Part shown: piece after piece, positions 33,833 through 43,399 of the stretch
Layout: each line of letters opens with the position of its first letter
Position numbering within the stretch: the first letter of the stretch is position 1
Position numbers and translations under genes: made by a program
Source: CAWATG01 sp963785035
GTDB lineage: Bacteria > Actinomycetota > Acidimicrobiia > IMCC26256 > CAWATG01
Direction: 5' to 3'
DNA: 64,000 nt
Assembly: GCA_963785035.1 (NCBI GenBank)
Contig: CAWATG010000005.1
Coordinates: 434,001 to 498,000, forward strand
The notes under the pieces: generated by a model
What the model was told of the DNA's origin: nothing
What the model saw: the letters and a program-made list of their open reading frames with translations, nothing else
The model's database searches: none

Positions 33833-35799
33833 CACTCGTCGTCGCCACCCGCGCTGCTCGCGAGGTACCGGGATTTGATGCCGTCCACGATCGATGGGTC
33901 GGCGAGCGTCGTCGTGTCCCCCAGCACCTTGTCCTCAGCGACGTTCCGCAAGAGTCGGCGCATGATCTTTCCGGACCGGGTCTTCGGGAGATCTTCGGTA
34001 AAGAGGATGGATTGCGGCTTGGCGATAGGGCCGATACAGGACCCTACGTGCTCACGCAGGGTTGCGACGAGGCTGTCGGAAGGCTCATAACCCGAGCGCA
34101 GAATCACGAACGCACAGATTGCCTGGCCGGTCATGGGATCGGTCTTGCCGACAACCGCCGCTTCGGCAACCGACGGGTGGTCGACCAACGCCGACTCCAC
34201 TTCGGTTGTCGAGATGTTGTGCCCGCTGATCAACATGATGTCGTCGACGCGGCCGAGCAACCAGTAGTAGGAGTCGTTGTCTCGACGAGCGCCATCACCG
34301 GCGAAGTACAAACCCGGAAACCGGCTCCAATAGGTCTCAACGTATCGGTCTGGATCTCCCCAGATCCCCCGAAGCATCCCCGGCCAAGGCTGCGTGAGAA
34401 CGAGAAAGCCCCCGCCCGGAATCTCAACCGACTGGCCCTCCTCGTCGACGATGTCGGCACCGATACCCGGAAGCGGACCGAAGGCACTCCCAGGTTTCAA
34501 GGTCGTGACACCGGCGACCGGCGAAATCATCATCCCACCGGTCTCGGTCTGCCACCACGTATCGACAATCGGGCACCGCCCACCCCCGATGTGTTCGAAG
34601 TACCACTCCCATGCCTCAGGATTGATCGGCTCACCGACCGAGCCGATCAGCCGCAACGAAGACAGGTCGTGTTTGTCAGCGTATTGGGGCCCCCACTTCA
34701 TGAACGTCCGGATCGCCGTCGGGGCAGTCAACAGAATCGTCACGCCGTACTGTTCGACAATCGACCAAAAGCGGTCACGATCAGGAAAATCCGGAGTCCC
34801 CTCGTACAGCACGGCCGTGGCGCGCGAGGCCAACGTCCCGTAGACGACGTACGAATGGCCGGTCACCCAGCCACAATCCGCTGTGCACCAGAAGATGTCA
34901 TCGTCGGCCCGGGCGTCGAACACCAACTGATACGTCGAGGTGACCTGCGTCAGGTAGCCCCCCGTGGTGTGCAGAATGCCCTTGGGCTTCCCCGTCGTCC
35001 CGCTCGTATACAAAATGAACAGCGGGTCCTCGCTATCCATTTCCTCCGCCTCGCAGGTCGTTTCCTGCCTGGTGACGAGGTCGTGCCACCAGATATCCCG
35101 GCCAGGGACCATATCCACCGGCTGCTTGGTACGTTCGAGCACCAGCACCCGCTCGATCGACGGCGTTTGCGCGACCGCCGCGTCGGCGATGTTCTTGAGT
35201 TCGACGATGCCACCGCGGCGCCAGGATCCGTCACCGGTGACCAGGACCTTGGCCGTTGCGTCGTTGATCCGATCACGCAGCGAGTCCGCGGAGAACCCGC
35301 CGAAGACGACCGAGTGAACTGCGCCGATACGTGCACAGGCCAACATCGCGATCGGGAGTTCGGGAACCATCCCGAGATAGATCGCCACGCGGTCGCCTTT
35401 CGCGACTCCAAGAGATCGCAGCGCATTTGCGGTCTGGCATACCTCCGAGAGCAGCTCCTCGTAGGTCACCGCGCGCCGGTCCCCCGGCTCGCCTTCCCAG
35501 TAGTACGCCACCTGGGCGCCATGGCCGTCGCGAACATGGCGATCGAGGCAATTCTCGGTGACATTGAGCTTGGCGCCCACGAACCATTCGGCATAGGGCA
35601 ATCGCCAGTTCAGAACCGTGTGCCAAGGGCGGCGCCACTCCAGGAGCTCGCTTGCCTGGCGGGCCCAGTAGGCCTGGAAGTCTTGGCCTTCGATGTAGCG
35701 CCGCCGGTCGGCGTCAGCCTCGCCCGGTCGTTTGAACTCGGCCGGCGGCGGATACGACCGACCTTCGGCCTGCAGACTTTCGATCGGCATCTCCGACAT
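33832..35799 (-). CDS. acsA: Acetyl-CoA synthetase (AMP-forming)
   Basis: Acs activates acetate to acetyl-CoA with ATP, via acetyl-AMP. ATG 35799 has GGGAG 6 nt upstream and gives 655 residues; a GTG at 35814 would add five. The AMP-binding P-loop YTSGTTGKPKG lies near residue 264, followed by WWQTETGG and YWSRFPGLYFAGDGARRD. The C-terminal TRSGKIMRR motif has the catalytic Lys (about residue 611), the usual site of regulatory acetylation. It lies 37 nt after the MidA-like gene. Confidence 0.95.
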   Translation of the reverse strand: MSEMPIESLQAEGRSYPPPAEFKRPGEADADRRRYIEGQDFQAYWARQASELLEWRRPWHTVLNWRLPYAEWFVGAKLNVTENCLDRHVRDGHGAQVAYYWEGEPGDRRAVTYEELLSEVCQTANALRSLGVAKGDRVAIYLGMVPELPIAMLACARIGAVHSVVFGGFSADSLRDRINDATAKVLVTGDGSWRRGGIVELKNIADAAVAQTPSIERVLVLERTKQPVDMVPGRDIWWHDLVTRQETTCEAEEMDSEDPLFILYTSGTTGKPKGILHTTGGYLTQVTSTYQLVFDARADDDIFWCTADCGWVTGHSYVVYGTLASRATAVLYEGTPDFPDRDRFWSIVEQYGVTILLTAPTAIRTFMKWGPQYADKHDLSSLRLIGSVGEPINPEAWEWYFEHIGGGRCPIVDTWWQTETGGMMISPVAGVTTLKPGSAFGPLPGIGADIVDEEGQSVEIPGGGFLVLTQPWPGMLRGIWGDPDRYVETYWSRFPGLYFAGDGARRDNDSYYWLLGRVDDIMLISGHNISTTEVESALVDHPSVAEAAVVGKTDPMTGQAICAFVILRSGYEPSDSLVATLREHVGSCIGPIAKPQSILFTEDLPKTRSGKIMRRLLRNVAEDKVLGDTTTLADPSIVDGIKSRYLASSAGGDDE

Positions 35800-35836
35800 C
35801 AACGTCTCCCTCACCCGGTTTGCAAACGGGTTCAGG

Positions 35837-37021
35837 CTACCGCCCTGACTTCTGCGACGCCCGGGCCGTTCTGCCTACCGCAAAGACTTCGACGTGATGT
35901 GCTCCAAGGCCGGGTTCGGCGCGTAGCGCCCCAGCCTCTCCAATCCTGCTGCGCGCGGCCAATGCCTCGAGATCGCCGATCGCCGCGCGTTCGTCCCAGA
36001 CCTTCCGTCCCTCCGCGAGAAGCTCCTCGAGGCCGAGCTCTTCGATCCAGTCGGCCTGAGAACCGTCCCACACCGACACAAGACCCGCCTCACGGGCTGC
36101 GCGACGCAGGGATTCGAGGACGACATCCGCTGTGATGTCCTGCTCCCCGATACTCATGAGTGGACTCGCGGCCCGGAGGTGTCCGCGATAGGTCCGCAGC
36201 CAGCCCTCAGCGCCCCTCGTGATCAACTCCTGCGCAGGCGCGGCGTAGTCGATCACGACTACGAAACCATCGGTGAGCGAGGCGCTCGCCTCACTGAGCC
36301 ACGGACCGATGCCACGCTGCACCGGAACTCTCGAACCGATCGGCGCGCCTGGCGCGAACTGCTCCACCTCCGCGACAAGATCGTCCGATGCCGGTACCAG
36401 GATTTCGCAGAACTCTGACGGGGTCGCACCGCTGATCCCGACTCGCACTTCGGCCCATCCCGAGGAGGTGTGCTCCACCACATCGAAAGGAAGGTTGTCG
36501 AGCAGTTCATTGGCAAGGACAACCCCGACACAATCGACTGTCGGTAGGGCCTCGATGGATGTCAGCAGCGGACCGATTCCCGTGACGCGTTGGGGATTCT
36601 CATCAGCCTCGTCGGACGCGCCCGTTCGTACAGGCCCGAGAACGTCTTCTAGGGGCTCGACGGGCAGGATCGAGCGTTGCTCGTCACGCAGCACGGCGGA
36701 GCGTTCGACGAGGACGTACCGCAAGGCCTTCGCACACCGTGGCGACGCCTGCAACACCGAACGCGCCAACGTGCCCCGACCGGCTCCCGCCTCGATCACG
36801 ACGAAGGGATCTGGGGACCCCAGCTCATCCCACCAGCGGTCGATCGCACGGGCAATCAGGATCCCGAACAGCGGGCCCACTTCAGGACTTGTCAGGAAAT
36901 CTCGTCCCGAGCGACCGGCGCCACCACCCGTGGCAAAGAACCCGCCCTCAGGGTTATAGAGCGCGACCTCGACCAACGCGGAGAACGGGACCGGACCCGC
37001 GCGCCGAATCCGTTCGGTCAG
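35837..37021 (-). CDS. MidA/NDUFAF7-family SAM-dependent methyltransferase
   Basis: The protein belongs to the MidA (DUF185) class I methyltransferases. It shows GPVPFSALVEVALYNPEGG, then DFLTSPEVGPLFG, the SAM-binding motif IEAGAGRGTL, NELLDNLPFDVVE and a VVVIDYA strand. The mitochondrial homologue NDUFAF7 methylates an arginine of the 49-kDa complex I subunit (NuoD homologue) and is needed for assembly. Here the gene overlaps or abuts nuoN1, which suggests a complex I role; that is inference. The start is unresolved: conserved sequence begins at the nuoN1 stop, and there is no in-frame ATG, GTG or TTG nearby, only CTG at 37021. A one-base error could link GTG 37055 to this frame. Confidence 0.86.
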   Translation of the reverse strand: MTERIRRAGPVPFSALVEVALYNPEGGFFATGGGAGRSGRDFLTSPEVGPLFGILIARAIDRWWDELGSPDPFVVIEAGAGRGTLARSVLQASPRCAKALRYVLVERSAVLRDEQRSILPVEPLEDVLGPVRTGASDEADENPQRVTGIGPLLTSIEALPTVDCVGVVLANELLDNLPFDVVEHTSSGWAEVRVGISGATPSEFCEILVPASDDLVAEVEQFAPGAPIGSRVPVQRGIGPWLSEASASLTDGFVVVIDYAAPAQELITRGAEGWLRTYRGHLRAASPLMSIGEQDITADVVLESLRRAAREAGLVSVWDGSQADWIEELGLEELLAEGRKVWDERAAIGDLEALAARSRIGEAGALRAEPGLGAHHVEVFAVGRTARASQKSGR

Positions 37022-37029
37022 GAGATCAG

Positions 37030-38511
37030 CTAGAACTTCGCCAGCTCCCCGACACGCGCAAGGACTTGTGGATAGACACCGATGACGAGCGTCGCTGCCG
37101 CGCACAGCCCGATCGCAGCCGTGAGCGCTGCCGGCGTCGGAATCGCCGAACGCTGGACGCTCGACTCCTCGAACCACATCTTGCGTACGACTCCGACGTA
37201 GTAGAAGAAGGCGATAACGGAGTTGATTGCTGCAATGCCAGCGATCACCGCACCGGCAGTGGTGCTCGCGGTGAGGGCCGCTCGGAACATGACGAACTTC
37301 GCGAACCAACCCGCAACCGGCGGGACACCGGCGAGCGACACCAAGAACCCTGTCATCAACACCGCCATGACCGGATCAGTGTGCCCAAGCCCTGCGTAGG
37401 AATCGATGTCACCAGAGTTGGTACGACGGGCAACAGCGATCACCACAGCGAAGGCACCCAGGTTCATTGCGGCGTAGATGAACAAATAGATCACGACCGC
37501 CTGGATCGTGTTCGCCGCTTCATTGGTATCGACGTTGCTCCCCAAGACCGCAAGCGGCACCAGGATGAATCCACCCTGCGCGATGGACGAGTACGCCAGC
37601 ATTCGTACGACGTTCGTCTGACGCAAGGCCACCAGGTTGCCCAACGTCATCGAGGCAATCGCGATCGCCCAGAGCGCCCACTGCACCGGTACCCAGGCAT
37701 CGACGTCGCCGTGGTGTGCGAACGCCACGCTCGTCACGGTGAGTGCTGCGACGAAACCACCTGCCTTCGAGGCCACGGACAGGAACGCGGTGACCGGCGT
37801 TGGCGCGCCCTCATAGGTGTCCGCGGTCCAAAAGTGGAAGGGAACAGCACTCATCTTGAATGCGAACCCCCCGAGCGTGAGGAACATCGCCACGACGAGC
37901 AATGGTTTCGGATCGGCGCCGTCGACACCACGTGCGATCTGTGTCAGCAGGGTGGAACCGGTCAAGCCATAGACGAACGACATGCCGTAGAGCATCACGG
38001 CCGAGGAGATCACGCCTATCAAGAAGTACTTGATCGAGGCCTCATTCGACTTGGTGTCGTGCTTACGCCACCCGGCCAGCACGAACGTCGGGATGGAGAT
38101 CGTCTCGAGCGCAACGAAGATCGTGATGAGATCACGTGCACCACTCATAACAAGCATGCCCAGAACCGACGTGAGCATGAGTACGTAATACTCACTCCGG
38201 TAATAGTCGCCATCAGCGATGTAATCGAACGACAACAGCAACGTGACATAGGTAGCTGCAAGAAACAATGCCTCGAACGCCAAGGCATAGTTGTCGATCA
38301 CGAATGCACCGCCGAACATCACGCGGTCGTTGCCATCGAGGGCGAGTGACGCAACAGGAATAAACGCTGCAAGCACTCCCAGCATCGCGATGCGAGGCGT
38401 GCGCGAACCCTCACGGTCCGGCCAGATCAGATCCGCGACCAGTGCAACGACGATTGCCGCCGCGAGCACAATCGCCGGCGCGAGTGCGTGATAGTCAAGC
38501 GAGGGGTTCAC
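37030..38511 (-). CDS. nuoN: Complex I proton-pumping subunit N, set 1
   Basis: NuoN is one of the three antiporter-like membrane subunits of NADH:quinone oxidoreductase. The 493-residue product has about 14 hydrophobic segments and the family motifs SGARDLITIFVALETISIP, KYFLIGVISSAVMLYG and AFKMSAVPFHFWTADTYEGA. It is the last gene of the eleven-gene nuo set and is 4 nt after nuoM1. It is clearly divergent from nuoN2. Confidence 0.95.
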   Translation of the reverse strand: MNPSLDYHALAPAIVLAAAIVVALVADLIWPDREGSRTPRIAMLGVLAAFIPVASLALDGNDRVMFGGAFVIDNYALAFEALFLAATYVTLLLSFDYIADGDYYRSEYYVLMLTSVLGMLVMSGARDLITIFVALETISIPTFVLAGWRKHDTKSNEASIKYFLIGVISSAVMLYGMSFVYGLTGSTLLTQIARGVDGADPKPLLVVAMFLTLGGFAFKMSAVPFHFWTADTYEGAPTPVTAFLSVASKAGGFVAALTVTSVAFAHHGDVDAWVPVQWALWAIAIASMTLGNLVALRQTNVVRMLAYSSIAQGGFILVPLAVLGSNVDTNEAANTIQAVVIYLFIYAAMNLGAFAVVIAVARRTNSGDIDSYAGLGHTDPVMAVLMTGFLVSLAGVPPVAGWFAKFVMFRAALTASTTAGAVIAGIAAINSVIAFFYYVGVVRKMWFEESSVQRSAIPTPAALTAAIGLCAAATLVIGVYPQVLARVGELAKF

Positions 38512-38515
38512 GGCG

Positions 38516-40030
38516 TCAAATTCCGAGCATCCGTGTCACGGCCTTGTCGGTCAGATCGAACATCACATTCGGTACGACGCCCAACACGACGATGAGCAGA
38601 ATCAGCGGCGACCAAGCGATCCATTCCGGCCCGTGGACGTCATGGATGTGCGCGTCCTTGAACTCGTCCTTCGGTGTCCCGAACGCGACCTTCTGCAACA
38701 TCCACAGGAGATAACCCGCAGCTAGCACAGTCCCGATAGCAGCGACGACCATGAACGCGCGGAACGTCGCTTCGCTCAAGCCGTCAGCCGGCTGGTAGGC
38801 GGCCAGCAACGCCGGGAACTCGCCCCAGAAGCCGGCGAGGCCCGGAAGACCAAGCGACGCCATCGCACAGAACCCGAGGATCCATCCAAGATGTGGCGCC
38901 TGGGTGAGGAGCCCACCGAGGCGATCCATCTGGCGCGTGTGATAGCGCTCTTGCACCGAACCGGCGACGAAGAACAACATCCCGGTGATCAGTCCGTGCG
39001 CGACCATGCCGAAGATCGCAGCGTTGATGCCGAATGACGTGAGCGTCGCGATACCCAGCATCACGAAGCCCATGTGCGCGACGGACGAGAACGCGATCAG
39101 CCGCTTCATGTCGGTCTGCGCAAGGCAACCCAACGCACCGTAGATGATGCCGATCACGGCAAGGAGCCCGATCCATGGCGCCCAGCTCTCCGCGGCGTCG
39201 GGCAGCATCGGGATCGCAATGCGGATGAATCCGTAGGTGCCGAGCTTCAGCAGGACCGCAGCCAAGATCACCGAACCGACCGTCGGAGCTTCGGTGTGGG
39301 CATCAGGTAGCCACGTGTGGAACGGAAACATCGGGACCTTGATTGCAAAGCCAAGGAACATTCCTCCGAAGAGCAAGAGCTGTGTTCCATGCATGATCCC
39401 CGCGCCGTCCAGGCTCGAAAGCGTCTGCATGTCGAAGGTTTGCTTTTCCGAAAGGAAGTACAAGGCCACGAAGCTCACCAGCATGAGCGCCGAACCGAAC
39501 AAGGTGAACAGAAAGAACTTGATCGATGCGTATTCGCGGTTAGGTCCTCCCCACACGCCGATCATGAAGAACATCGGGAGCAACACAACCTCGAAGAAGA
39601 TGAAGAAGAGGATGAGATCCTGGGCAACAAACGTGCCGATCATTCCCGTCTCGAGCAGCAGGATCAGTGCGAGAAACGCCTTCGGGTTGTGCGGTTCGGG
39701 AAAGTGATCCCATGAATAGATGATGCACAGCACAACAATGAATGCCGAGAGTAGGAACAATGGCAATGACATGCCATCGATGGCTACGTGATACCGAGCG
39801 TTGATCATCGGAATCCACGACTTGTCGACTTGCTGCTGCAGCTGGCCGCCGGTGTCGTAGTCGAACTTGAACGCGACGGCGATCGTCACCGCGAACGTCA
39901 CGAGGCTCGTGAGGAGCGCAATGGCCTTGATCAGCTCCTCTTCCGCTTTGGGTATCGCGAGAAGGATCGCCATCCCAGCGAGCGGGACGAAGACTGCAAG
40001 CGACAGTCCCCAATCGTTGATCCAGTCCAT
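38516..40030 (-). CDS. nuoM: Complex I proton-pumping subunit M, set 1
   Basis: A 504-residue antiporter-like subunit with about 14 transmembrane helices. It carries VALDGMS-equivalent YHVAIDGMSLPLFLLS, the FFIFFEVVLLPMFFMIGVWGG helix with its conserved Glu, KVPMFPFHTWLPDAHTEAPT with the key Lys and His, and KRLIAFSSVAHMGFV. It lies between nuoL1 and nuoN1. Confidence 0.95.
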   Translation of the reverse strand: MDWINDWGLSLAVFVPLAGMAILLAIPKAEEELIKAIALLTSLVTFAVTIAVAFKFDYDTGGQLQQQVDKSWIPMINARYHVAIDGMSLPLFLLSAFIVVLCIIYSWDHFPEPHNPKAFLALILLLETGMIGTFVAQDLILFFIFFEVVLLPMFFMIGVWGGPNREYASIKFFLFTLFGSALMLVSFVALYFLSEKQTFDMQTLSSLDGAGIMHGTQLLLFGGMFLGFAIKVPMFPFHTWLPDAHTEAPTVGSVILAAVLLKLGTYGFIRIAIPMLPDAAESWAPWIGLLAVIGIIYGALGCLAQTDMKRLIAFSSVAHMGFVMLGIATLTSFGINAAIFGMVAHGLITGMLFFVAGSVQERYHTRQMDRLGGLLTQAPHLGWILGFCAMASLGLPGLAGFWGEFPALLAAYQPADGLSEATFRAFMVVAAIGTVLAAGYLLWMLQKVAFGTPKDEFKDAHIHDVHGPEWIAWSPLILLIVVLGVVPNVMFDLTDKAVTRMLGI

Positions 40031-40044
40031 GAGCAGTTGTCCCC

Positions 40045-42072
40045 TTACGTGCTGATCCAGAGCGCAAGGCTGAACAGCCCTACGGTGGCAAACATCATCA
40101 ATGCGTAGCGCTGCACGCGCCCTGTTTGCAGTCGGCGGAGCAACTCGCCGGCGTGGCCCGTTTCCTTTGCGATCCCGTTGATCGCGCCGTCGACACCTTT
40201 CTGGTCGACAATCTCATAGGTGAAGCGGCCGATTCTGCGTGTCACGCCACCGACACCCTTGACGAGCGCGTCGATGACGTTCTGGTTAACCCAGTACGCG
40301 GCCCTGGCAAAGGGACCTTTCACCGACCCCACGATCACGTCGGTGTACAGCACGTCGAGGTACAGCTTGTTCACAAGCAGCGACTTGCCCAGTCGGGCGG
40401 CAGCATTGCGTTCCGAGAGATTCTCCAGGAACCGAAGCCGCCCCGTGTAAAACGCAACCGCAGCTGCGATACCCAACAACGCGATCGATACCGACACGAC
40501 TGCCAAGAGGAAATCAGTTGATCCGAAATCCGGATGGTGCAATTCGGGGAAGCTGGCACGTTCGCCGAGTTCGTGCAACAGCTCTTTGCCGGGCTCGAAC
40601 CAGTGCTCGAATCGGGTGATCCCAAAGGCAACGGCGTTGACGAACCCTGATACCACTGCGAGGCCCGTCAGGATGATCAATGGCACCGTGATCCGCTTCG
40701 GGGACTCGTGAGGGTGCCCGTGACCCCGGTACTCACCGAAGAAGGTGAGGTAGACGCAGCGCGTCATGTAAGCCGCCGTCATGAAGGCACCGATCAGACC
40801 GACGACGACGAACGCATCGTAGGAGTTGTGGTGCGCCCCAGCGAGGATCTCATCCTTGGACCAGAACCCCGCCAGCGGGAAAATCCCGGCGAGAGCCAAC
40901 GTCCCGATCATGAAGGTCCAGAAGGTGACGGGCATGTGCTTCTTGAGGCCGCCCATGTCGTGCTTCATATCGAACGAGTGGTGCGATCCCGAATGGCTCA
41001 CCGAACCTGCGCCCAAGAACAGATCGGCCTTGAAGAACGCATGGGTAAAGAGATGGAACACCGCGGCAGTCCATGCGCCCACCCCAAGGCCCATCACCAT
41101 GTACCCAAGCTGACTGATCGTGGAATACGCCAACACCTTCTTGATGTCGTTCTGCACGAAGGCCAGAGCAGCACCCACGATCACGGTGACGCCACCCACA
41201 AGCGCCACCAGGTTGACACCCCCGGCATCGATCGAAAATCCCGAGTAGAAGACGCCGTAAAGCCGCGCCACGAGATAGACGCCGGCCACAACCATCGTCG
41301 CGGCGTGAATCAAAGCCGACACCGGAGTCGGGCCTGCCATGGCATCGGGCAACCATGTGTGCAACGGGAACTGGCCGCTCTTACCGATCACCGCAATGAA
41401 CAGAGCGACTGCCGTGACGAGGACCAGCGCATGGCTGACGTCACCGTGGAGAGCGACCCGATTGATCGTGGCAATGTCGAAACTGTTTGCCATCCAATAG
41501 GTCATGGCAATGCCGATGAGCAGGCCGATGTCGCCAGTCCGGGTGGTGAAGAAGGCTTTGAGCGCAGCGTTGGAGTTGGGCTTCTCCTCCCACCAGTGGC
41601 CGATGAGCATGAACGAACAGACGCTGGTGCCTTCCCAGCCGAAGAGCAATCCGAGGGTCGTGCTGCTCGAGACCATGAACAACATCGAACCGGTGAAAAG
41701 ACTCAGCGCTGCGAAATAGTGGGTGTATCGGCGATCACCGGCGAGGTACTCGGTGGAGTAGATGTGGACGAGCAATGACACGGTCGTAACGACGAACAGC
41801 AACACGACGGCCAATCCATCGAGCTGGATGCCAACGTTGAACTGGCGAAGGCCGCTCTGCCACCACGTCGTGGCGTGGACGATCGGCGATGTGTCGTGAT
41901 CCTCAGCCCGAGAGATCCACTGGATGAGGACGATGACGCTGAGCACCCAAGCAGCGGCAACACCCACGATCCCGATCTCGGAGCCCTTGTAGGGCAGCCG
42001 CTTGCCGAACAACAAGATCAGGACAAACGACACGGCCGGGAGTAACGGGATGATCCACGCGTGATCGAGCAT
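40045..42072 (-). CDS. nuoL: Complex I proton-pumping subunit L, set 1
   Basis: A 675-residue distal antiporter-like subunit, with the long C-terminal lateral helix expected of NuoL. Motifs include GWEGTSVCSFMLIGHWWEEK, KSGQFPLHTWLPDAMAGPTP, SALIHAATMVVAGVYL and KKVLAYSTISQLGYM. A short His-containing loop (RGHGHPHESPKR) resembles one in NuoL2. It is 8 nt after nuoK1. Confidence 0.95.
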   Translation of the reverse strand: MLDHAWIIPLLPAVSFVLILLFGKRLPYKGSEIGIVGVAAAWVLSVIVLIQWISRAEDHDTSPIVHATTWWQSGLRQFNVGIQLDGLAVVLLFVVTTVSLLVHIYSTEYLAGDRRYTHYFAALSLFTGSMLFMVSSSTTLGLLFGWEGTSVCSFMLIGHWWEEKPNSNAALKAFFTTRTGDIGLLIGIAMTYWMANSFDIATINRVALHGDVSHALVLVTAVALFIAVIGKSGQFPLHTWLPDAMAGPTPVSALIHAATMVVAGVYLVARLYGVFYSGFSIDAGGVNLVALVGGVTVIVGAALAFVQNDIKKVLAYSTISQLGYMVMGLGVGAWTAAVFHLFTHAFFKADLFLGAGSVSHSGSHHSFDMKHDMGGLKKHMPVTFWTFMIGTLALAGIFPLAGFWSKDEILAGAHHNSYDAFVVVGLIGAFMTAAYMTRCVYLTFFGEYRGHGHPHESPKRITVPLIILTGLAVVSGFVNAVAFGITRFEHWFEPGKELLHELGERASFPELHHPDFGSTDFLLAVVSVSIALLGIAAAVAFYTGRLRFLENLSERNAAARLGKSLLVNKLYLDVLYTDVIVGSVKGPFARAAYWVNQNVIDALVKGVGGVTRRIGRFTYEIVDQKGVDGAINGIAKETGHAGELLRRLQTGRVQRYALMMFATVGLFSLALWIST

Positions 42073-42080
42073 CGTCGCCG

Positions 42081-42380
42081 TCAGCCCTTGAGTTGGTCGG
42101 CCGCGTCGAAATCGACACTTCCGAGATTCCGGTACATGAGCAGGACGATTGCGAGCCCGACGCCGACCTCCGCAGCCGCGATGGTGATGACGAAGAGGGC
42201 GAAGACCTGGCCACTCACGTCATGAAGGTACGCCGAGAACGCCACCAGGTTGATGTTCACAGCGTTGAGGACCAGCTCGACGCTCATCAGGACCAACACG
42301 CCGTTGCGCCGCGCCATGATCCCGTAGATACCTGTGCAGAAGAGGAACACGCTCAGGATGAGGAAGTTGTTGAGCATCAT
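42081..42380 (-). CDS. nuoK: Complex I membrane subunit K, set 1
   Basis: A 99-residue subunit with three transmembrane helices. The conserved membrane glutamates are visible (LMSVELVLNAVNINLVAF and ITIAAAEVGVGLAIVLLMYR). It lies between nuoJ1 and nuoL1. Confidence 0.95.
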   Translation of the reverse strand: MMLNNFLILSVFLFCTGIYGIMARRNGVLVLMSVELVLNAVNINLVAFSAYLHDVSGQVFALFVITIAAAEVGVGLAIVLLMYRNLGSVDFDAADQLKG

Positions 42381-42386
42381 GAGCTG

Positions 42387-42911
42387 CTACTCCTTCCGCG
42401 CCAGGACTACAGCGCCGACAAGCGCGGCGAGCAAGAGCAACGAGACGGCTTCGAACGGCACGAGGTACTGGCGGAAAATCGTGTCACCGATCACATTGCT
42501 CGTGCCCTGCGTTCGAAGGCCGCTGTCGATGACGATCTGCTCGGACTCGAATGCGTCCACGAGCAAGGAGACCAGCACGCCCAGCAGAAAGAGCGAGGCA
42601 ACCGCAGCAGGCCAACGCTGCGCGTTGTCGAGGTCGCTCGACGCCCTCATCGGCGCCCGCGTGAGCATGATCCCGAAGAGAAACAGGATGACGACTGCGC
42701 CGATATATACGAGAACTTGGACCCAGGCCACGAACTCCGCGATCAACAAGATGTACTGCGCAGCTGCTCCCGCCAACACCACGACGAGATACAACGCGGC
42801 ATGTACGACATTGCGCGATCGAACAACACCGATCGCGGCGAACGCCATTGCAACTGCAACGATCCAGAACGCGACCGTCTGTGCGACGAAGATCCCTGCG
42901 CCCAACATCAC
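42387..42911 (-). CDS. nuoJ: Complex I membrane subunit J, set 1
   Basis: A 174-residue subunit with five hydrophobic helices, including the VVLAGAAAQYILLIAEFVAW and VQVLVYIGAVVILFLFGIML stretch (with the pi-bulge helix) typical of NuoJ. The start overlaps the nuoI1 stop by 4 nt (ATGA). Confidence 0.94.
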   Translation of the reverse strand: MMLGAGIFVAQTVAFWIVAVAMAFAAIGVVRSRNVVHAALYLVVVLAGAAAQYILLIAEFVAWVQVLVYIGAVVILFLFGIMLTRAPMRASSDLDNAQRWPAAVASLFLLGVLVSLLVDAFESEQIVIDSGLRTQGTSNVIGDTIFRQYLVPFEAVSLLLLAALVGAVVLARKE

Positions 42912-43399
42912 TTCTTGGCCTTCTTGACCTCTGCGCCCAATTCAAGGGGCTCGGCCTCAGGTACGAAGTTCTCCCACTCACCAAGTGTGTCCTTGTCGTG
43001 GAGCAGCTTCGCGATGCTGAACTCCGAATACTCGTACTCGGGGCTCCAGTGCAGTGCGTCGAAGGGGCAGACCTCCACGCAGATCCCGCAGTACATGCAC
43101 AACGCGTAGTCGATATCGAAACGGTCGAGCACGCTGACGGTGCGCTCGCGTCCGCCCTCGCGGCGAGCGGGACGCTTCTCCTTGTGCCCTTCGATGTAGA
43201 TGCACCAGTCGGGACAGCTCCGAGCGCACAGCATGCAAACGGTGCAGTTCTCCTCCTTGAGTGCGATGACGCCACGCGCGCGGGGAGTCGGGTCTTCGCG
43301 TTCGTGGGGGTACTGCACCGTCACAGCAGGTGTGAACAACGCCTTCAGCGTGATGCCGAGGCCGCCGACCATCCCGGGGAGCTTGCGCTTTTTCGGCAT
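42908..43399 (-). CDS. nuoI: Complex I 2x[4Fe-4S] subunit I, set 1
   Basis: NuoI carries clusters N6a and N6b between the peripheral arm and N2. ATG 43399 (MPKKRKLPGMVGG) overlaps the nuoH1 stop (TAATG) and gives 163 residues; a longer frame is nuoH1 out of frame. Both CxxCxxCxxxCP motifs are intact (CTVCMLCARSCP and CMYCGICVEVCP). In an eleven-subunit complex, NuoI is a candidate docking point for an alternative electron donor such as ferredoxin. Confidence 0.95.
   Translation of the reverse strand: MPKKRKLPGMVGGLGITLKALFTPAVTVQYPHEREDPTPRARGVIALKEENCTVCMLCARSCPDWCIYIEGHKEKRPARREGGRERTVSVLDRFDIDYALCMYCGICVEVCPFDALHWSPEYEYSEFSIAKLLHDKDTLGEWENFVPEAEPLELGAEVKKAKK

Noticed and set aside
33808..36135. 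A 775-codon plus-strand open frame opposite acsA
   Set aside because: Antisense shadow of acetyl-CoA synthetase with no plausible protein features.
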